Notes under the pieces: model-generated | Databases searched by the model: none | What the model saw: only the letters and a program-made list of their open reading frames with translations | What the model was told of the DNA's origin: nothing | Translations under genes and position numbers: made by a program | In this document: positions 10,101 through 17,853 of the stretch, in pieces | How the letters are laid out: each line of letters opens with the position of its first letter | Numbering within the stretch: position 1 is the stretch's first letter | Origin: Porphyromonadaceae bacterium FC4 | GTDB taxonomy: Bacteria; Bacteroidota; Bacteroidia; Bacteroidales; Porphyromonadaceae | Length of the DNA stretch: 64,000 bases | Direction: 5' to 3' | NCBI GenBank assembly: GCA_900120395.1 | Contig: LT635552.1 | Location: 186,001 to 250,000, forward strand

Positions 10101-10186
10101 CCGCGCAACTCCATCGTCGTCTGCGCATAGAGACCGATCGCCACCCACATCAGGGAAAGTAACAATAAAAGTCTTCTTTTACTCAT
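7169..10186 (-). CDS. SusC/RagA-family TonB-dependent outer-membrane transporter
   Basis: A 1005-residue TonB-dependent importer for oligosaccharides, energised by the ExbB/ExbD/TonB system. It has a signal peptide (ending GLYAQ), a carboxypeptidase-D-like N-terminal domain (about 25-110; LRGTVVDTSNDPIPGATV), a SusC-type plug (about 115-250; VTALGIKRSEKAL, YVIDGIPM, GSAAAQGVIMITTKSG) and a long beta-barrel ending in Phe (TAKVQF). It is the first gene of the minus-strand operon, preceded by an unusually long leader with a (TC)n tract and an intrinsic terminator. No dedicated ECF sigma/anti-sigma or SusR gene is visible beside it, so control may be through the leader RNA or a distant regulator. 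Confidence 0.95.
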   Translation of the reverse strand: MSKRRLLLLLSLMWVAIGLYAQTTMELRGTVVDTSNDPIPGATVQVLGQQAMGTLTDMDGHFTLKEVAKHATIRVSYIGMKSEEIKLDGKTSIRVVLHEDAELLDELVVTALGIKRSEKALSYNVQEIKSDELTTVKDANFINSLSGKVAGVNINASSAGLGGATRVVMRGPKSINSSNQALYVIDGIPMFNTSKGSIGGGAFSEQPGGEGISDINPDDIESLTVLSGPAAAALYGSAAAQGVIMITTKSGKAGRVSVTISNSSQFLRPFVLPEFQDSYINRPGEIGSWGEKANSPYGKYDPAGFFKTGMNIQNTVALNVGNEKSRTYLSLGSTNARGILPNSGYDRYNVTARNTTTFLDDIFTLDLSLNYIRAQDKNLMAQGAYFNPLPMLYLFPRGDNFDSVRVFETYNPVRKIYEQNWRYGELLNSQNPYWTMHRMIRTNSRERYMAAVSLKAQVTDWLDISTRFRYDNTKIKNEDKRHASTATIFAHSPYGFYSYENGSEQAVYGDLIANLNLNVGDDFSIAGNLGGSANYSSTRSEGFRGGLRAPSNIFTPNAIDYAAGKKENAPIFGGVRHLIYSAFGSAELGYKSTYFLTVTGRNDWDSALAGTSHESFFYPSVGVSALLSEYIPTEYKRYVGYLKVRGSWASVGSAISPNIASPYRYTFDPATGGYKGSTIKFPETFFPERTNSWEVGLTGKFFSIWDVDLTLYRSNTTNQTFLRPASAATGYDLEYVQTGDVQNQGIELSTGLQLKWGDFAWSPRYTFSANQNKIVKLLSDDSESIKMGGLNGIEVVLSKGGTMGDVYDYTSIKRDQEGYPLVENNTIVPENLTNPVYRGTTLPSSNMGLLNDFEWKDLSFGFLISARIGGIVMSQTQAYLDQYGVSKASADLREKGGVKVNLGHLSAEEYYKRTAGEKPLWRNYIYSATNVRLQQMHLNYTLPEGWFANKARITLGVNANNILMIYKKAPFDPELSASTGTYYQGFDYFMQPSMQSFGFTAKVQF

Positions 10187-10288
10187 AAAATTAATTGTAA
10201 TGGTTGGATATACCTGCTACAGGCACATGCGCCTGCACCTAAAAAGAATGCCCTCCGCCCAAGAGACCACCCTCGGGCAAAGAGCAAT

Positions 10289-10324
10289 AAAAAACCCGCC
10301 CTTCCTCAAGTGAGGAAGAACAGG
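10289..10324 (-). terminator. intrinsic terminator inside the SusC leader
   Basis: On the minus strand CCTGTTCTTCCTCA pairs with TGAGGAAGGGCGGG (14 bp, three G-U pairs, 2-base loop) followed by TTTTTT. It lies about 100 bases upstream of the SusC start codon and in the same orientation. Confidence 0.8.
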
Positions 10325-10405
10325 GATGACATACTGCTTCGTGAAAATAGCTTGAGCTACCCTCCGGAGGTCTACGGTACGAGCTGAGACAGAGTGGATA
10401 GTGAG

Positions 10406-10445
<40 letters not shown>

Positions 10446-10564
10446 TGAAATTTACCGAAACAGACAAATTACTCACGCTAAAAATCTCTAAAATAAGAGG
10501 CGAACTATTAAGATTAAATCCGGACGGCAGCCTCACCGCCATGATCTTTTCAACTTCTTTAGCG

Positions 10565-10572
10565 CAAACATA
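10565..10572 (-). promoter_or_regulatory. promoter -7 element for the SusCD operon
   Basis: TATGTTTG on the minus strand, with TTG 19 bases upstream (coding direction), fits the Bacteroidetes consensus. Transcription would begin near 10557, so the GA tract and terminator would be part of the transcript. Confidence 0.55.
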
Positions 10573-10636
10573 CACAAATCCGCCAACACCGCAACCCCCG
10601 AAGTCCGATCCAGACACGTCTCCAGCCCCATAGCCA

Positions 10637-10780
10637 CTGAAAAACAGACAGATATATACCCCGGAAATTCAGGGTGCCGGGGCGGCAAAAGTTTCCTACA
10701 GGAAACCGTTCGCTTCTATCCGTGAAACCGTTCTCTTTCCTACTGGAAACTTTTCGCTACTATCCGCCAAGTTTTTTGGC
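10637..10780 (-). repeat. dispersed two-hairpin repeat, copy 2 (reverse)
   Basis: Core 10684-10780: hairpin GTTTCCTACAGGAAAC, TTCTATCCGTGAAAC, second TTTCCTACTGGAAA hairpin, CTACTATCCGCC and T-rich end. The conserved outer flank CTGAAAAACAGAC begins at 10637. It lies between the divergent SusC and DUF2156 transcription units. Confidence 0.9.
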
Positions 10781-10870
10781 TTGACACGGAGCGGAGAGAA
10801 GCAGAGGGGGTGTTCATGCAGGTTTCCTGCTTTTTAGGGCATGTATAGGACCGGCATAGTTTCTTTTTTG

Positions 10871-10878
10871 TACCTTTG
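10871..10878 (+). promoter_or_regulatory. promoter -7 element for the DUF2156 gene
   Basis: TACCTTTG (TAnnTTTG) about 70 bases before the ATG at 10948. The upstream -33 match is poor. Confidence 0.55.
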
Positions 10879-10947
10879 TGAAAGTGCATTCCCTTGTTTG
10901 ATTATAATAGATTGTGGAGTGCCCATCTTTGTACAAGACCCAAGCTT

Positions 10948-11859
10948 ATGACACCAAATATAGACTTTCATCCCGTTTCGTTAGAGGATCGAGAGCATAT
11001 TCAGCGCTTTGCGCGGATCAATCCGTACCGCAACTGCGACTTTTCTTTTGCCAATCTCTACAACTGGAGCTCCTTTTATAACACCGAGGTGGCGTACCAC
11101 AAGGATATGCTCCTGGTGCGCTTCAAGAGTGCGGAGGCTGAGCGGACTGCTTACCTGATGCCTGTGGGCGAGGGCGACCTGCTGGAGGTGCTGCAGGATA
11201 TGGACGAGGATATGCAGGCGAAGTACGACCACTCGCTCACCCTGATGGGCGTGACGAGCGAGGGGCTGGAGCTGCTGCAGCGCACCTACCCGGATCGGCT
11301 GCATGTGCTCTCGTCGCGTGACTACTCGGACTACATCTACCTCCGCGAAAAACTAAGCACGCTCTCCGGAAAAAAACTCCAGAGTAAGCGCAACCACATC
11401 AACCGCTTCGAGCGTACCTATCCCTCGTGGAGCTACGAGGAGATCGACGAGAGCAACGTCCGGGAGTGTCTGCAGCTGGAGAAGGTCTGGTTCAGGCAGA
11501 GTGAGCAGGGGCAGGACATCGTGGACGAAAAGCAGATGGTCTACAAGGCTCTGAGCGACTATGAGCGTATTGGGATGATGGGGGGCTGCATCCGAGTGGA
11601 GGGGCAGATCATCGCTTTTTCGCTCGGAATGGAGGTCAATGCCGACACCTTTGACGTCTGTATCGAGAAGGCAGACACCGACTACGATGGAGCTTTTACC
11701 ATCATCAATCGGGAGTTTGCACGCCGCATCCCCGAGCAGTACACCTACGTCAACCGCGAGGAGGACCTCGGGCTGGAGGGGCTGCGAAAAGCAAAGCTCT
11801 CGTACAAGCCGGTCGAACTTTTGGCGAAGCACACAGTGGTCCTCTCCTACGATGAGTAG
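10948..11859 (+). CDS. DUF2156 (phosphatidylglycerol lysyltransferase C-terminal-like) protein
   Basis: A 303-residue soluble protein with the double GNAT-like fold of the DUF2156/LPG_synthase_C family. Typical segments are an N-terminal FSFANLYNWSSFYN, the central KKLQSKRNHINRFERTYP loop, and a C-terminal INREFARRIPEQYTYVNREEDLGLEGLRKAKLSYKP block. Related domains transfer aminoacyl groups from tRNA to lipids in MprF, but free-standing members lack the membrane half and their substrate is unknown. ATG at 10948 is chosen over an upstream TTG in frame because homology starts there. Its last codons overlap the next gene's ATG by eight bases. Confidence 0.82.
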   Translation: MTPNIDFHPVSLEDREHIQRFARINPYRNCDFSFANLYNWSSFYNTEVAYHKDMLLVRFKSAEAERTAYLMPVGEGDLLEVLQDMDEDMQAKYDHSLTLMGVTSEGLELLQRTYPDRLHVLSSRDYSDYIYLREKLSTLSGKKLQSKRNHINRFERTYPSWSYEEIDESNVRECLQLEKVWFRQSEQGQDIVDEKQMVYKALSDYERIGMMGGCIRVEGQIIAFSLGMEVNADTFDVCIEKADTDYDGAFTIINREFARRIPEQYTYVNREEDLGLEGLRKAKLSYKPVELLAKHTVVLSYDE

Positions 11860-12472
11860 CCTACCCTACAGTCCTCGTTGGCGCGCACAGCTCCTGGCGT
11901 TGCTGGATGAAGCCTTTGGGGCGGAGTACCGGGCGTACTACGTGCGGCAGGTGGAGCACTGGGGGCGTCTGGCGCCGGAGGAGATGCGGCTGCGGACGGA
12001 TGAGACGGGAGAGAGGCTTGTCGCCTATATGCTCACCGCCGGGTACGAGACAAGCGAGGACCACGGTCGGTACGCCTACCTCTACTGCGTCTGTACCCTA
12101 AAGAGCAGACGCGGCGAGGGGATCATGAGCCGCTTTGTGCGTGAGGAGTGCCGGCGGCTGAGCGAGGAGGGGTATCACGGTGTGGCGCTAATCCCTTCGT
12201 CGGTCGGTCTTGTGGACTTCTATGCTCCACTTGGCTTTGAGCAAATGGAGACGCCCATTTACCACAGTGCACCGCTCTCTTTGGCTGAAACACTCCTGCG
12301 ACCCGGATGGGTGGTCGCCGACTATCTGGCGAGTCTGCCCTCGTCCGACCCCGACTACCCGGTGGCTTCGGACGCTGATGGTGGTATACGGCTTTGCCCG
12401 CCTGCAGGGTGGATGTTTTTGTCGCTCCGATCCCCCGCACCGGTGTCGGGGCTTTTGCAGCCCCTTACCTGA
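11852..12472 (+). CDS. GNAT-family N-acetyltransferase
   Basis: A 206-residue protein with a GNAT core: the beta4 strand AYLYCVCTLKSRRGEGIMSRFVRE, whose RRGEGI is the acetyl-CoA pyrophosphate-binding R/Q-x-x-G-x-G/A motif, followed by GVALIPSS and the VDFYAPLGFE end strand. The ATG overlaps the preceding TAG (ATGAGTAG), so the two genes are translationally coupled. The acceptor substrate is unknown. A longer open frame upstream (to 11639) is a shadow of the previous gene and is rejected as the start. Confidence 0.85.
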   Translation: MSSLPYSPRWRAQLLALLDEAFGAEYRAYYVRQVEHWGRLAPEEMRLRTDETGERLVAYMLTAGYETSEDHGRYAYLYCVCTLKSRRGEGIMSRFVREECRRLSEEGYHGVALIPSSVGLVDFYAPLGFEQMETPIYHSAPLSLAETLLRPGWVVADYLASLPSSDPDYPVASDADGGIRLCPPAGWMFLSLRSPAPVSGLLQPLT

Positions 12473-12501
12473 TCGAGGTGGCGTCTTTTTAGATAATAAA
12501 A

Positions 12502-12541
12502 AGCCCCACGGCAGATGACCTGCTGCGGGGCTGTGTCGTTT
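12502..12541. terminator. intrinsic terminator between convergent genes
   Basis: AGCCCC (12502-12507) pairs with GGGGCT (12527-12532), with an inner CAG/CTG extension. A-rich left and T-rich right flanks suit termination in both directions, between the GNAT gene and murI. Confidence 0.75.
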
Positions 12542-12553
12542 TGGGCGGGAGGC

Positions 12554-13429
12554 TCAGCCGAGGAAGACGTGCTTCACGGAGGCGTCCTTGAGCTCGTACC
12601 CGAGGAAGCGGGAGGCAAGCTGGGCAAATCGCTCGTCCCCCTCTGTGGTGAGGAAGCGTCTCTGACCACCGGTGGAGAGGCGTCGCTCCATCTCCGGGTG
12701 GCGCCTGAGGTAGTCTGCCGTTGCTTCGTTCATGATGTCGCTCTGACCCATGATCTGAATATGCTCGGGGACATACTTGCGGATGATCGGCAGGAGCAGG
12801 GGGTAGTGGGTGCAGGCGAGCTGGATGAGGTCCATCTCCGGATCCATGGACAGGAGCCGCTCCACCTCCCGTCGGACAAAGTAGTTGACGCCCGGACTCT
12901 CGTGGTACTCCCCATGCTCCACGAGGGGTACCCACATCGGTGCGGCATGCTGGGAGAGGGTGATGCGGGGAAAGTACTCGCTCGTCTCGATGCCGTAGGT
13001 GTTGCTCTGTACGGTGGCGTTGGTCGCCAGGATGCCGACATGACCGTTGCGCGTGTTGGCGTCCATGTGCTCGACCGTTGGGCGTATGATACCCAGTACC
13101 CGGCGAGTGGGGTCTTCACTTCGGACGAGGTCCACGTTTTGGATGGTCCTTAGGGCGCGTGCCGAGGCGGTGTTGCAGGCGAGGAGGACCAGGGGACAGC
13201 CTTGCTCGAAAAGGTAAGCCACCGCCTGACCGGTGTACCGGTATATGGTATCGAAAGTATGCTGTCCGTACGGCGATCGGGCATTGTCCCCCAGGTAGAG
13301 GTAGTCGTACTGTGGAAGGGCTTCGCGCAGCCCGCTGAGTATGGTCAGCCCGCCATAGCCGGAGTCAAAGATTCCGATCGGGGCAGTCCTATCCGCAGGA
13401 CGCCGGAAGTTGTCGGTTGAGTGGAGCAT
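12554..13429 (-). CDS. murI: glutamate racemase
   Basis: Converts L- to D-glutamate for peptidoglycan in the cytoplasm. 291 residues, with both catalytic cysteines in their motifs: Cys85 in LLACNTASA and Cys206 in LACTHYPLL, plus the N-terminal IGIFDSGYGGLT. The start at 13429 (MLHSTDNFRR) shares one base with the yccF stop (TGATG), so it is translationally coupled; the open frame reaches 13567 but would invade yccF. Last gene of the thiL-thyA-folA-yccF-murI run. Confidence 0.96.
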   Translation of the reverse strand: MLHSTDNFRRPADRTAPIGIFDSGYGGLTILSGLREALPQYDYLYLGDNARSPYGQHTFDTIYRYTGQAVAYLFEQGCPLVLLACNTASARALRTIQNVDLVRSEDPTRRVLGIIRPTVEHMDANTRNGHVGILATNATVQSNTYGIETSEYFPRITLSQHAAPMWVPLVEHGEYHESPGVNYFVRREVERLLSMDPEMDLIQLACTHYPLLLPIIRKYVPEHIQIMGQSDIMNEATADYLRRHPEMERRLSTGGQRRFLTTEGDERFAQLASRFLGYELKDASVKHVFLG

Positions 13430-13818
13430 CAGTTGTAGGAGATCGTACGTCCGAAGGGTGCAAAGGTCAGCTTGGCAAAGCGGAAGTGCATCTTTCCCCA
13501 GGGGATTCCTACGATGGTAATGCAGAGCAGAGTGCCCAGTAGGACGTGCGTCAGTGCTGTGAGCCATCCGCCGGTGATGATCCAGAGACCGTTCCCGAGG
13601 CAGCCTATCGCACCGGATGATCCGGAGATGTCAGCGCCAAAGGGGAAGAGGCTCAGCGTGCCGATCTTGAAAATCTGCAGTCCCCACGGTATTCCGATGA
13701 TGGTGATGCACCAGAGCGCACCGGCTGTGAAGTACTCTATCGCGGTGACGATTCCACCGCCAAGGATCCACCAGACGATGGTCTTGAAAAGGTTCCAGGG
13801 TTCAAGCATTTTGCTCAT
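13429..13818 (-). CDS. YccF-family inner-membrane protein
   Basis: A 129-residue membrane protein with two copies of the YccF (DUF307) signature: GALWCITIIGIPWGLQIFKIG (about 33-53) and GTLLCITIVGIPWGKMHFRFAK (about 94-115). Hydrophobic helices surround them. The biochemical role is unknown. It lies between folA and murI with tight spacing. Confidence 0.92.
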   Translation of the reverse strand: MSKMLEPWNLFKTIVWWILGGGIVTAIEYFTAGALWCITIIGIPWGLQIFKIGTLSLFPFGADISGSSGAIGCLGNGLWIITGGWLTALTHVLLGTLLCITIVGIPWGKMHFRFAKLTFAPFGRTISYN

Positions 13819-13827
13819 AGCGGTTGA

Positions 13828-14328
13828 TTATCTTTTTCTTCTCCAGGTTGTGAAAGTATAGGGATATCTGTTTCGGTCGTCCGCAGGCTGCTCGTCGCGC
13901 TCGATGCACTCCCAACGGTCCGGGTCGATCTCGGGGAAAAAAGTATCTGCCTCCGGGAAGTAGTGCTCCACGACGGTGATGTAGAGCGTCTCGACACGTG
14001 GCATTGCTTCCTCAAAGACCTGTCCGCCTCCGATGATGAAGGCTTGCCCGGCATCCCGGACTGCATCGATCGCCTCCTCCAGCGAGTGCACGACCTCGGT
14101 ATTTGGCTGAGTATAGTCGCGGTTTCGAGTGATGATGATGTTCCGCCTGCCGGGTAGAGCACCCTTGGGAAACGACTCAAAGGTGTGGCGTCCCATGATA
14201 ATCGGGTAGCCCATGGTGGTGGACTTGAAGTGCCCGAGGTCGGCAGGGAGTCCCCGCTTCCACGGCATGTCGCCATCCTGACCGATCTCGCGGTTCCTGC
14301 CGATGGCTACGATGAGGTTGAGTTGCAT
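13828..14328 (-). CDS. folA: dihydrofolate reductase
   Basis: NADPH-dependent reduction of dihydrofolate to tetrahydrofolate. 166 residues with LIVAIGRNREIGQDGDMPW (substrate/NADPH site), MGRHTFESFPKGALPGRRNIIITR and the FIIGGGQVFEEAM cofactor motif. The start MQLNLIVAIG at 14328 matches the family N-terminus; the longer open frame adds only an unrelated 19 residues. It directly follows thyA, the enzyme that generates dihydrofolate, a functionally coherent pair. Confidence 0.96.
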   Translation of the reverse strand: MQLNLIVAIGRNREIGQDGDMPWKRGLPADLGHFKSTTMGYPIIMGRHTFESFPKGALPGRRNIIITRNRDYTQPNTEVVHSLEEAIDAVRDAGQAFIIGGGQVFEEAMPRVETLYITVVEHYFPEADTFFPEIDPDRWECIERDEQPADDRNRYPYTFTTWRRKR

Positions 14329-14351
14329 AGGGATAAGCTGAAAAAAGAGAC

Positions 14352-15146
14352 TTATACAGCTACCGTGCCCTTGATGGTCGGCCATGGGTCGTAGCCCTCG
14401 AGCTGAAAGTCTTCGTACGTGAAGTCTTCTATGTTTTTGACCTCGGGGTTGAGGATCATTCGGGGCAGAGGTCTCGGCTCTCTCGAGAGCTGGGTGCGCG
14501 CCTGCTCCAGGTGGTTGAGGTAGAGGTGGGTGTCGCCGGTGGTGTGAACGAACGTCCCCGCCTTGAGACCGGTGACCTGTGCCACCATCTGCAGGAGCAG
14601 TGCATAGCTGGCGATATTGAAGGGCACGCCGAGAAATAGGTCCGCACTCCGCTGGTACATCTGTAGGGACAGGGTCCCCTCAGCTACATAAAACTGAAAA
14701 AGGATGTGGCAGGGTGGCAGCCTCATCTCGTCGAGCTGGCCGACGTTCCAGGCGTTGACCAGTATGCGACGACTGTCGGGGTTCGTCCGGATGGTGTGAA
14801 TTGCCTCGGCAAGCTGGTCGTGCGGTGTGCCGTTTTGGTCCACCCAGCGGCGCCACTGTGCCCCGTAGATGGGTCCGAGGTCACCGTTTTCGTCCGCCCA
14901 TTCGTTCCAGATCCGCACCCCGTTCTCTTGGAGGTAGCGGATGTTGGTATCGCCGTGGACGAACCACAGGAGCTCATGTATGATGCTCTTGACGTGCAGC
15001 TTCTTCGTCGTCACGAGGGGAAACCCCTCAGCCAGGTCGTAGCGAGCCTGATGGCCAAAGGTGCTGAGGGTACCGGTACCGGTGCGGTCGTCTTTCCGGA
15101 CGCCGTGGTCGAGGGTCTGTCTGAGGAGGTCGAGGTATTGTTTCAT
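14352..15146 (-). CDS. thyA: thymidylate synthase
   Basis: Methylates dUMP to dTMP using methylene-tetrahydrofolate. 264 residues, the normal ThyA length, with the dihydrofolate-site [11 protein letters not shown] near the N-terminus, the nucleophile Cys146 in [11 protein letters not shown] and the [18 protein letters not shown] block. The ATG overlaps the thiL stop as ATGA. It is followed 23 bases later by folA, which recycles its dihydrofolate product. Confidence 0.97.
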   Translation of the reverse strand: MKQYLDLLRQTLDHGVRKDDRTGTGTLSTFGHQARYDLAEGFPLVTTKKLHVKSIIHELLWFVHGDTNIRYLQENGVRIWNEWADENGDLGPIYGAQWRRWVDQNGTPHDQLAEAIHTIRTNPDSRRILVNAWNVGQLDEMRLPPCHILFQFYVAEGTLSLQMYQRSADLFLGVPFNIASYALLLQMVAQVTGLKAGTFVHTTGDTHLYLNHLEQARTQLSREPRPLPRMILNPEVKNIEDFTYEDFQLEGYDPWPTIKGTVAV

Positions 15147-16168
15147 GATGATTGTTTGGAAAATCCTTGGGCAGTGATGTCGGTTTCGCTTCCGCCACTG
15201 CTCACGAGACGGTAGCCGTCCGTGGCATCGGTGACAAAGCCGATCTGAGAAATACCCGGCAGGGTATCCAGGAGCTCTTTGGCGGTGAGCGGTGCGGTGA
15301 AGAGGAGCTCGTAGTCCTCCCCGCCGTTGAGTGCACACAGTGTAGGGTCGAGGCCAAAGTCGCTTGCCATGCCGACGGTCTCGTGGTCGATGGGGATTCT
15401 TTTTTCAAAAATCCTACACCCCACGTTCGAGCTCTTGCAGATTCGGAGCAGGTCACCTGCCAGACCATCCGTGATGTCGATCATGGCGGTAGGGTGCAGC
15501 CCCACTTCGGCAAAGAGGCGCAGTATATCCAGGCGGGCAATCGGCTTCATCTGACGCTGGAGGATGTACTCCCGACCCGCAAACTCCGGCTGGAAGTCCG
15601 GCGTCCCGTCGTACGCCCTCTTCTCACGCACCAAGAGCTGCAGCCCCATGTACGCAGCTCCGAGGTCACCGGTGACGCAGATCAGGTCGTCCTTGCGTGC
15701 CGTGGAGCGGAGGACAGCGTCGCCCTCCGGGACGGTACCTATAGCGGTGACGCCGATCGCCAGACCGGTGAGGGACGAGGTGGTGTCTCCACCTACGAGA
15801 TCCACCCGGTACAGCTCGCAAGCCTCGCGTACCCCGTCCATGATAGCGGTGACATCCTCTACCTGAAAACGCCCCGACAGCCCCAGGGAGACCAGTACCT
15901 GGTGCGGTGTTCCCCCCATGGCGATGAGATCCGAGACGCCGGCAGTGATTGCCTTGAAGCCCAGGTAGCGGAGCGGGAAGTAGACGAGGTCGAAGTGGAT
16001 CCCCTCCATCAGTAGCTCGGTGCTCACCAGTGTGTGTGCCGTCGCCGATGGTCGGAGTACGGCAGCGTCATCCCCTATGCCCAGTATGGTGGAGGGGTCA
16101 TGCGGGGTCCGAAAGGGCTCCGTCACTTTTTGCACCAGCCCAACGGTGCTCATCTCTGCTATTTCCAT
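15143..16168 (-). CDS. thiL: thiamine-monophosphate kinase
   Basis: Phosphorylates thiamine monophosphate to the coenzyme thiamine diphosphate. 341 residues with the PurM/AIRS-fold signatures: [11 protein letters not shown], the [24 protein letters not shown] segment, [23 protein letters not shown] and [10 protein letters not shown]. The start at 16168 ([10 protein letters not shown]) is preferred to the longer frame, whose extra 35 residues are not family-like. First gene of the operon, with a -7 element at 16240-16247. Confidence 0.95.
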   Translation of the reverse strand: MEIAEMSTVGLVQKVTEPFRTPHDPSTILGIGDDAAVLRPSATAHTLVSTELLMEGIHFDLVYFPLRYLGFKAITAGVSDLIAMGGTPHQVLVSLGLSGRFQVEDVTAIMDGVREACELYRVDLVGGDTTSSLTGLAIGVTAIGTVPEGDAVLRSTARKDDLICVTGDLGAAYMGLQLLVREKRAYDGTPDFQPEFAGREYILQRQMKPIARLDILRLFAEVGLHPTAMIDITDGLAGDLLRICKSSNVGCRIFEKRIPIDHETVGMASDFGLDPTLCALNGGEDYELLFTAPLTAKELLDTLPGISQIGFVTDATDGYRLVSSGGSETDITAQGFSKQSS

Positions 16169-16239
16169 GGGTTGTCTGTCTCTCTCTAGGTTGGTACGGG
16201 ACCGTGCACAGGCATAGGGTCCCCGGAGTATACTCTGTA

Positions 16240-16247
16240 CAAATTTA
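16240..16247 (-). promoter_or_regulatory. promoter -7 element for the thiL operon
   Basis: TAAATTTG on the minus strand, about 70 bases upstream of the thiL ATG. Confidence 0.55.
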
Positions 16248-16286
16248 CCATTTTCCGGAGACGAAATAATCACCCCTCGTATATCA

Positions 16287-16408
16287 CTGAAAAACAGTCG
16301 AATATGGATATCGAAAAGTTTCCAGTAGGAAACCGTTCGCTTCTATCCGTGAAACCGTTCTCTTTCCTACTGGAAACATTTCTCTTCTATCCGTCAAATT
16401 TTTTGCCC
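16287..16408 (-). repeat. dispersed two-hairpin repeat, copy 3 (reverse, first hairpin flipped)
   Basis: It has the outer flank CTGAAAAACAG (from 16287), both hairpins, TTCTATCCGTGAAAC and a TTTTTTGCCC end. The first hairpin reads TTTCCAGTAGGAAA instead of TTTCCTACTGGAAA, i.e. its loop is inverted relative to the rest of the copy. Between divergent thiL and tyrS. Confidence 0.9.
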
Positions 16409-16441
16409 CTCCGAGCCGTGGAAAATAATCGGGAGTTATGG

Positions 16442-16469
16442 TGCGGAAACCCATGGGCGGGTTTCCGCA
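16442..16469. promoter_or_regulatory. 11-bp perfect inverted repeat in the tyrS promoter
   Basis: TGCGGAAACCC (16442-16452) and GGGTTTCCGCA (16459-16469) around a 6-base spacer, ending 16 bases before the -7 element and so covering the expected -33 region. It could be an operator or an RNA hairpin; no T-run follows. Confidence 0.5.
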
Positions 16470-16485
16470 TGTTACTATTTCTGGT

Positions 16486-16493
16486 TAACTTTG
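16486..16493 (+). promoter_or_regulatory. promoter -7 element for tyrS-murF
   Basis: TAACTTTG about 65 bases upstream of the tyrS ATG. Confidence 0.6.
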
Positions 16494-16557
16494 CAAGAGT
16501 ATACCTGTATGGGCGTACAGACTATTGTAACACCATTATTTAGATCCATTGATACAG

Positions 16558-17853
16558 ATGAACTTCGTAGAGGAATTGAAGTGGAGAGGGATGATCCATG
16601 ACCTGATGCCGGGTACAGAGGAGGAGCTGAGCAAGGGGGTGGTCTCCGGCTATCTGGGTATCGACCCCACAGCGGACTCGCTGCATATCGGTCACCTGGT
16701 GGGTGTGATGATGCTCCGACACTTCCAAAACGCCGGACACCGACCCGTCGCTCTCATAGGCGGGGCTACCGGTATGATCGGGGACCCGTCGCTCAAGTCT
16801 GCCGAGCGCAACCTACTCGACGAAGAGACCCTCCGACACAACCAAGCAGCCATCAAGGCGCAGCTGAGCAAGTTTTTGGACTTTGAGAGCGACGCACCCA
16901 ATGCCGCTAAGCTGGTCAACAACTACGACTGGATGAAGGACTACTCGTTTCTCAACTTCATCCGAGACATCGGTAAGCACATCACGGTGAACTACATGAT
17001 GAGCAAGGACTCGGTCAAGAAGCGACTGGAGGCGAATGCCAAGACCGGCCTGTCGTTTACCGAGTTTTCGTATCAGTTGCTGCAGGGGTATGACTACCTA
17101 CACCTCTATCAGGAGGAGGGGTGCCGTATCCAGCTCGGTGGGTCGGATCAGTGGGGAAACATCACTACCGGTACGGAGCTGATCCGACGGATCCTCGGTG
17201 CCAATGATGCCTTTGCCATCACCTGCCCGCTGATCACGAAAGCGGATGGGGGAAAGTTTGGGAAGACGGAGAACGGCAATATCTGGCTCGACAGACGGTA
17301 CACGACGCCGTACAAGTTTTACCAGTTTTGGCTCAACGTATCGGATGAGGATGCGGGGAAGTTCATCCGGATCTTCACCCTGCTTGGTCGTGAGGAGATC
17401 GAGGCTCTGGAGGCAGAGCACGCCAAGGCACCGCACCAGCGCATCCTGCAGAAGAAGCTGGCTGAGGAGCTGACCACGCTGGTACACTCTCAGGAGGACT
17501 ATGACATGGCAGTGCAGGCAAGCGAGATCCTCTTTGGCAACGCCACCAAGGCGACCCTGAGGAGTGTGGATGAGGAGACGTTTCTCGCGGTATTTGACGG
17601 CGTGCCGATGGCTGAGCTCTCGCGCAACCTCCTGAATGGAGAGACCGGCCTGCTGGATCTCCTGGTGGAGCACGCCGGCTTTTTCAAGAGCAATGGCGAG
17701 CTGCGCAAGCTGATCCAGAGTGGCGGCGTGAGCCTCAATAAGGAAAAAGTGGAGGACGCACAGTACCGCCCTACCGATGACGACCTGATAGATGGGAAGT
17801 ATATGATCGTACAGAGGGGTAAAAAGAGCTACTTCCTGCTCAAGTTTGAGTGA
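16558..17853 (+). CDS. tyrS: tyrosyl-tRNA synthetase
   Basis: Charges tRNA-Tyr. 431 residues from the ATG at 16558 (an in-frame TTG three codons earlier is not needed). Class I signatures: LHIGHL for HIGH (about residue 44) and KFGKTENG for KMSKS. The YQLLQGYD and [11 protein letters not shown] tyrosine-binding segments are present, and an S4 RNA-binding domain forms the C-terminus ([17 protein letters not shown]). It overlaps murF by four bases. Confidence 0.97.
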   Translation: MNFVEELKWRGMIHDLMPGTEEELSKGVVSGYLGIDPTADSLHIGHLVGVMMLRHFQNAGHRPVALIGGATGMIGDPSLKSAERNLLDEETLRHNQAAIKAQLSKFLDFESDAPNAAKLVNNYDWMKDYSFLNFIRDIGKHITVNYMMSKDSVKKRLEANAKTGLSFTEFSYQLLQGYDYLHLYQEEGCRIQLGGSDQWGNITTGTELIRRILGANDAFAITCPLITKADGGKFGKTENGNIWLDRRYTTPYKFYQFWLNVSDEDAGKFIRIFTLLGREEIEALEAEHAKAPHQRILQKKLAEELTTLVHSQEDYDMAVQASEILFGNATKATLRSVDEETFLAVFDGVPMAELSRNLLNGETGLLDLLVEHAGFFKSNGELRKLIQSGGVSLNKEKVEDAQYRPTDDDLIDGKYMIVQRGKKSYFLLKFE

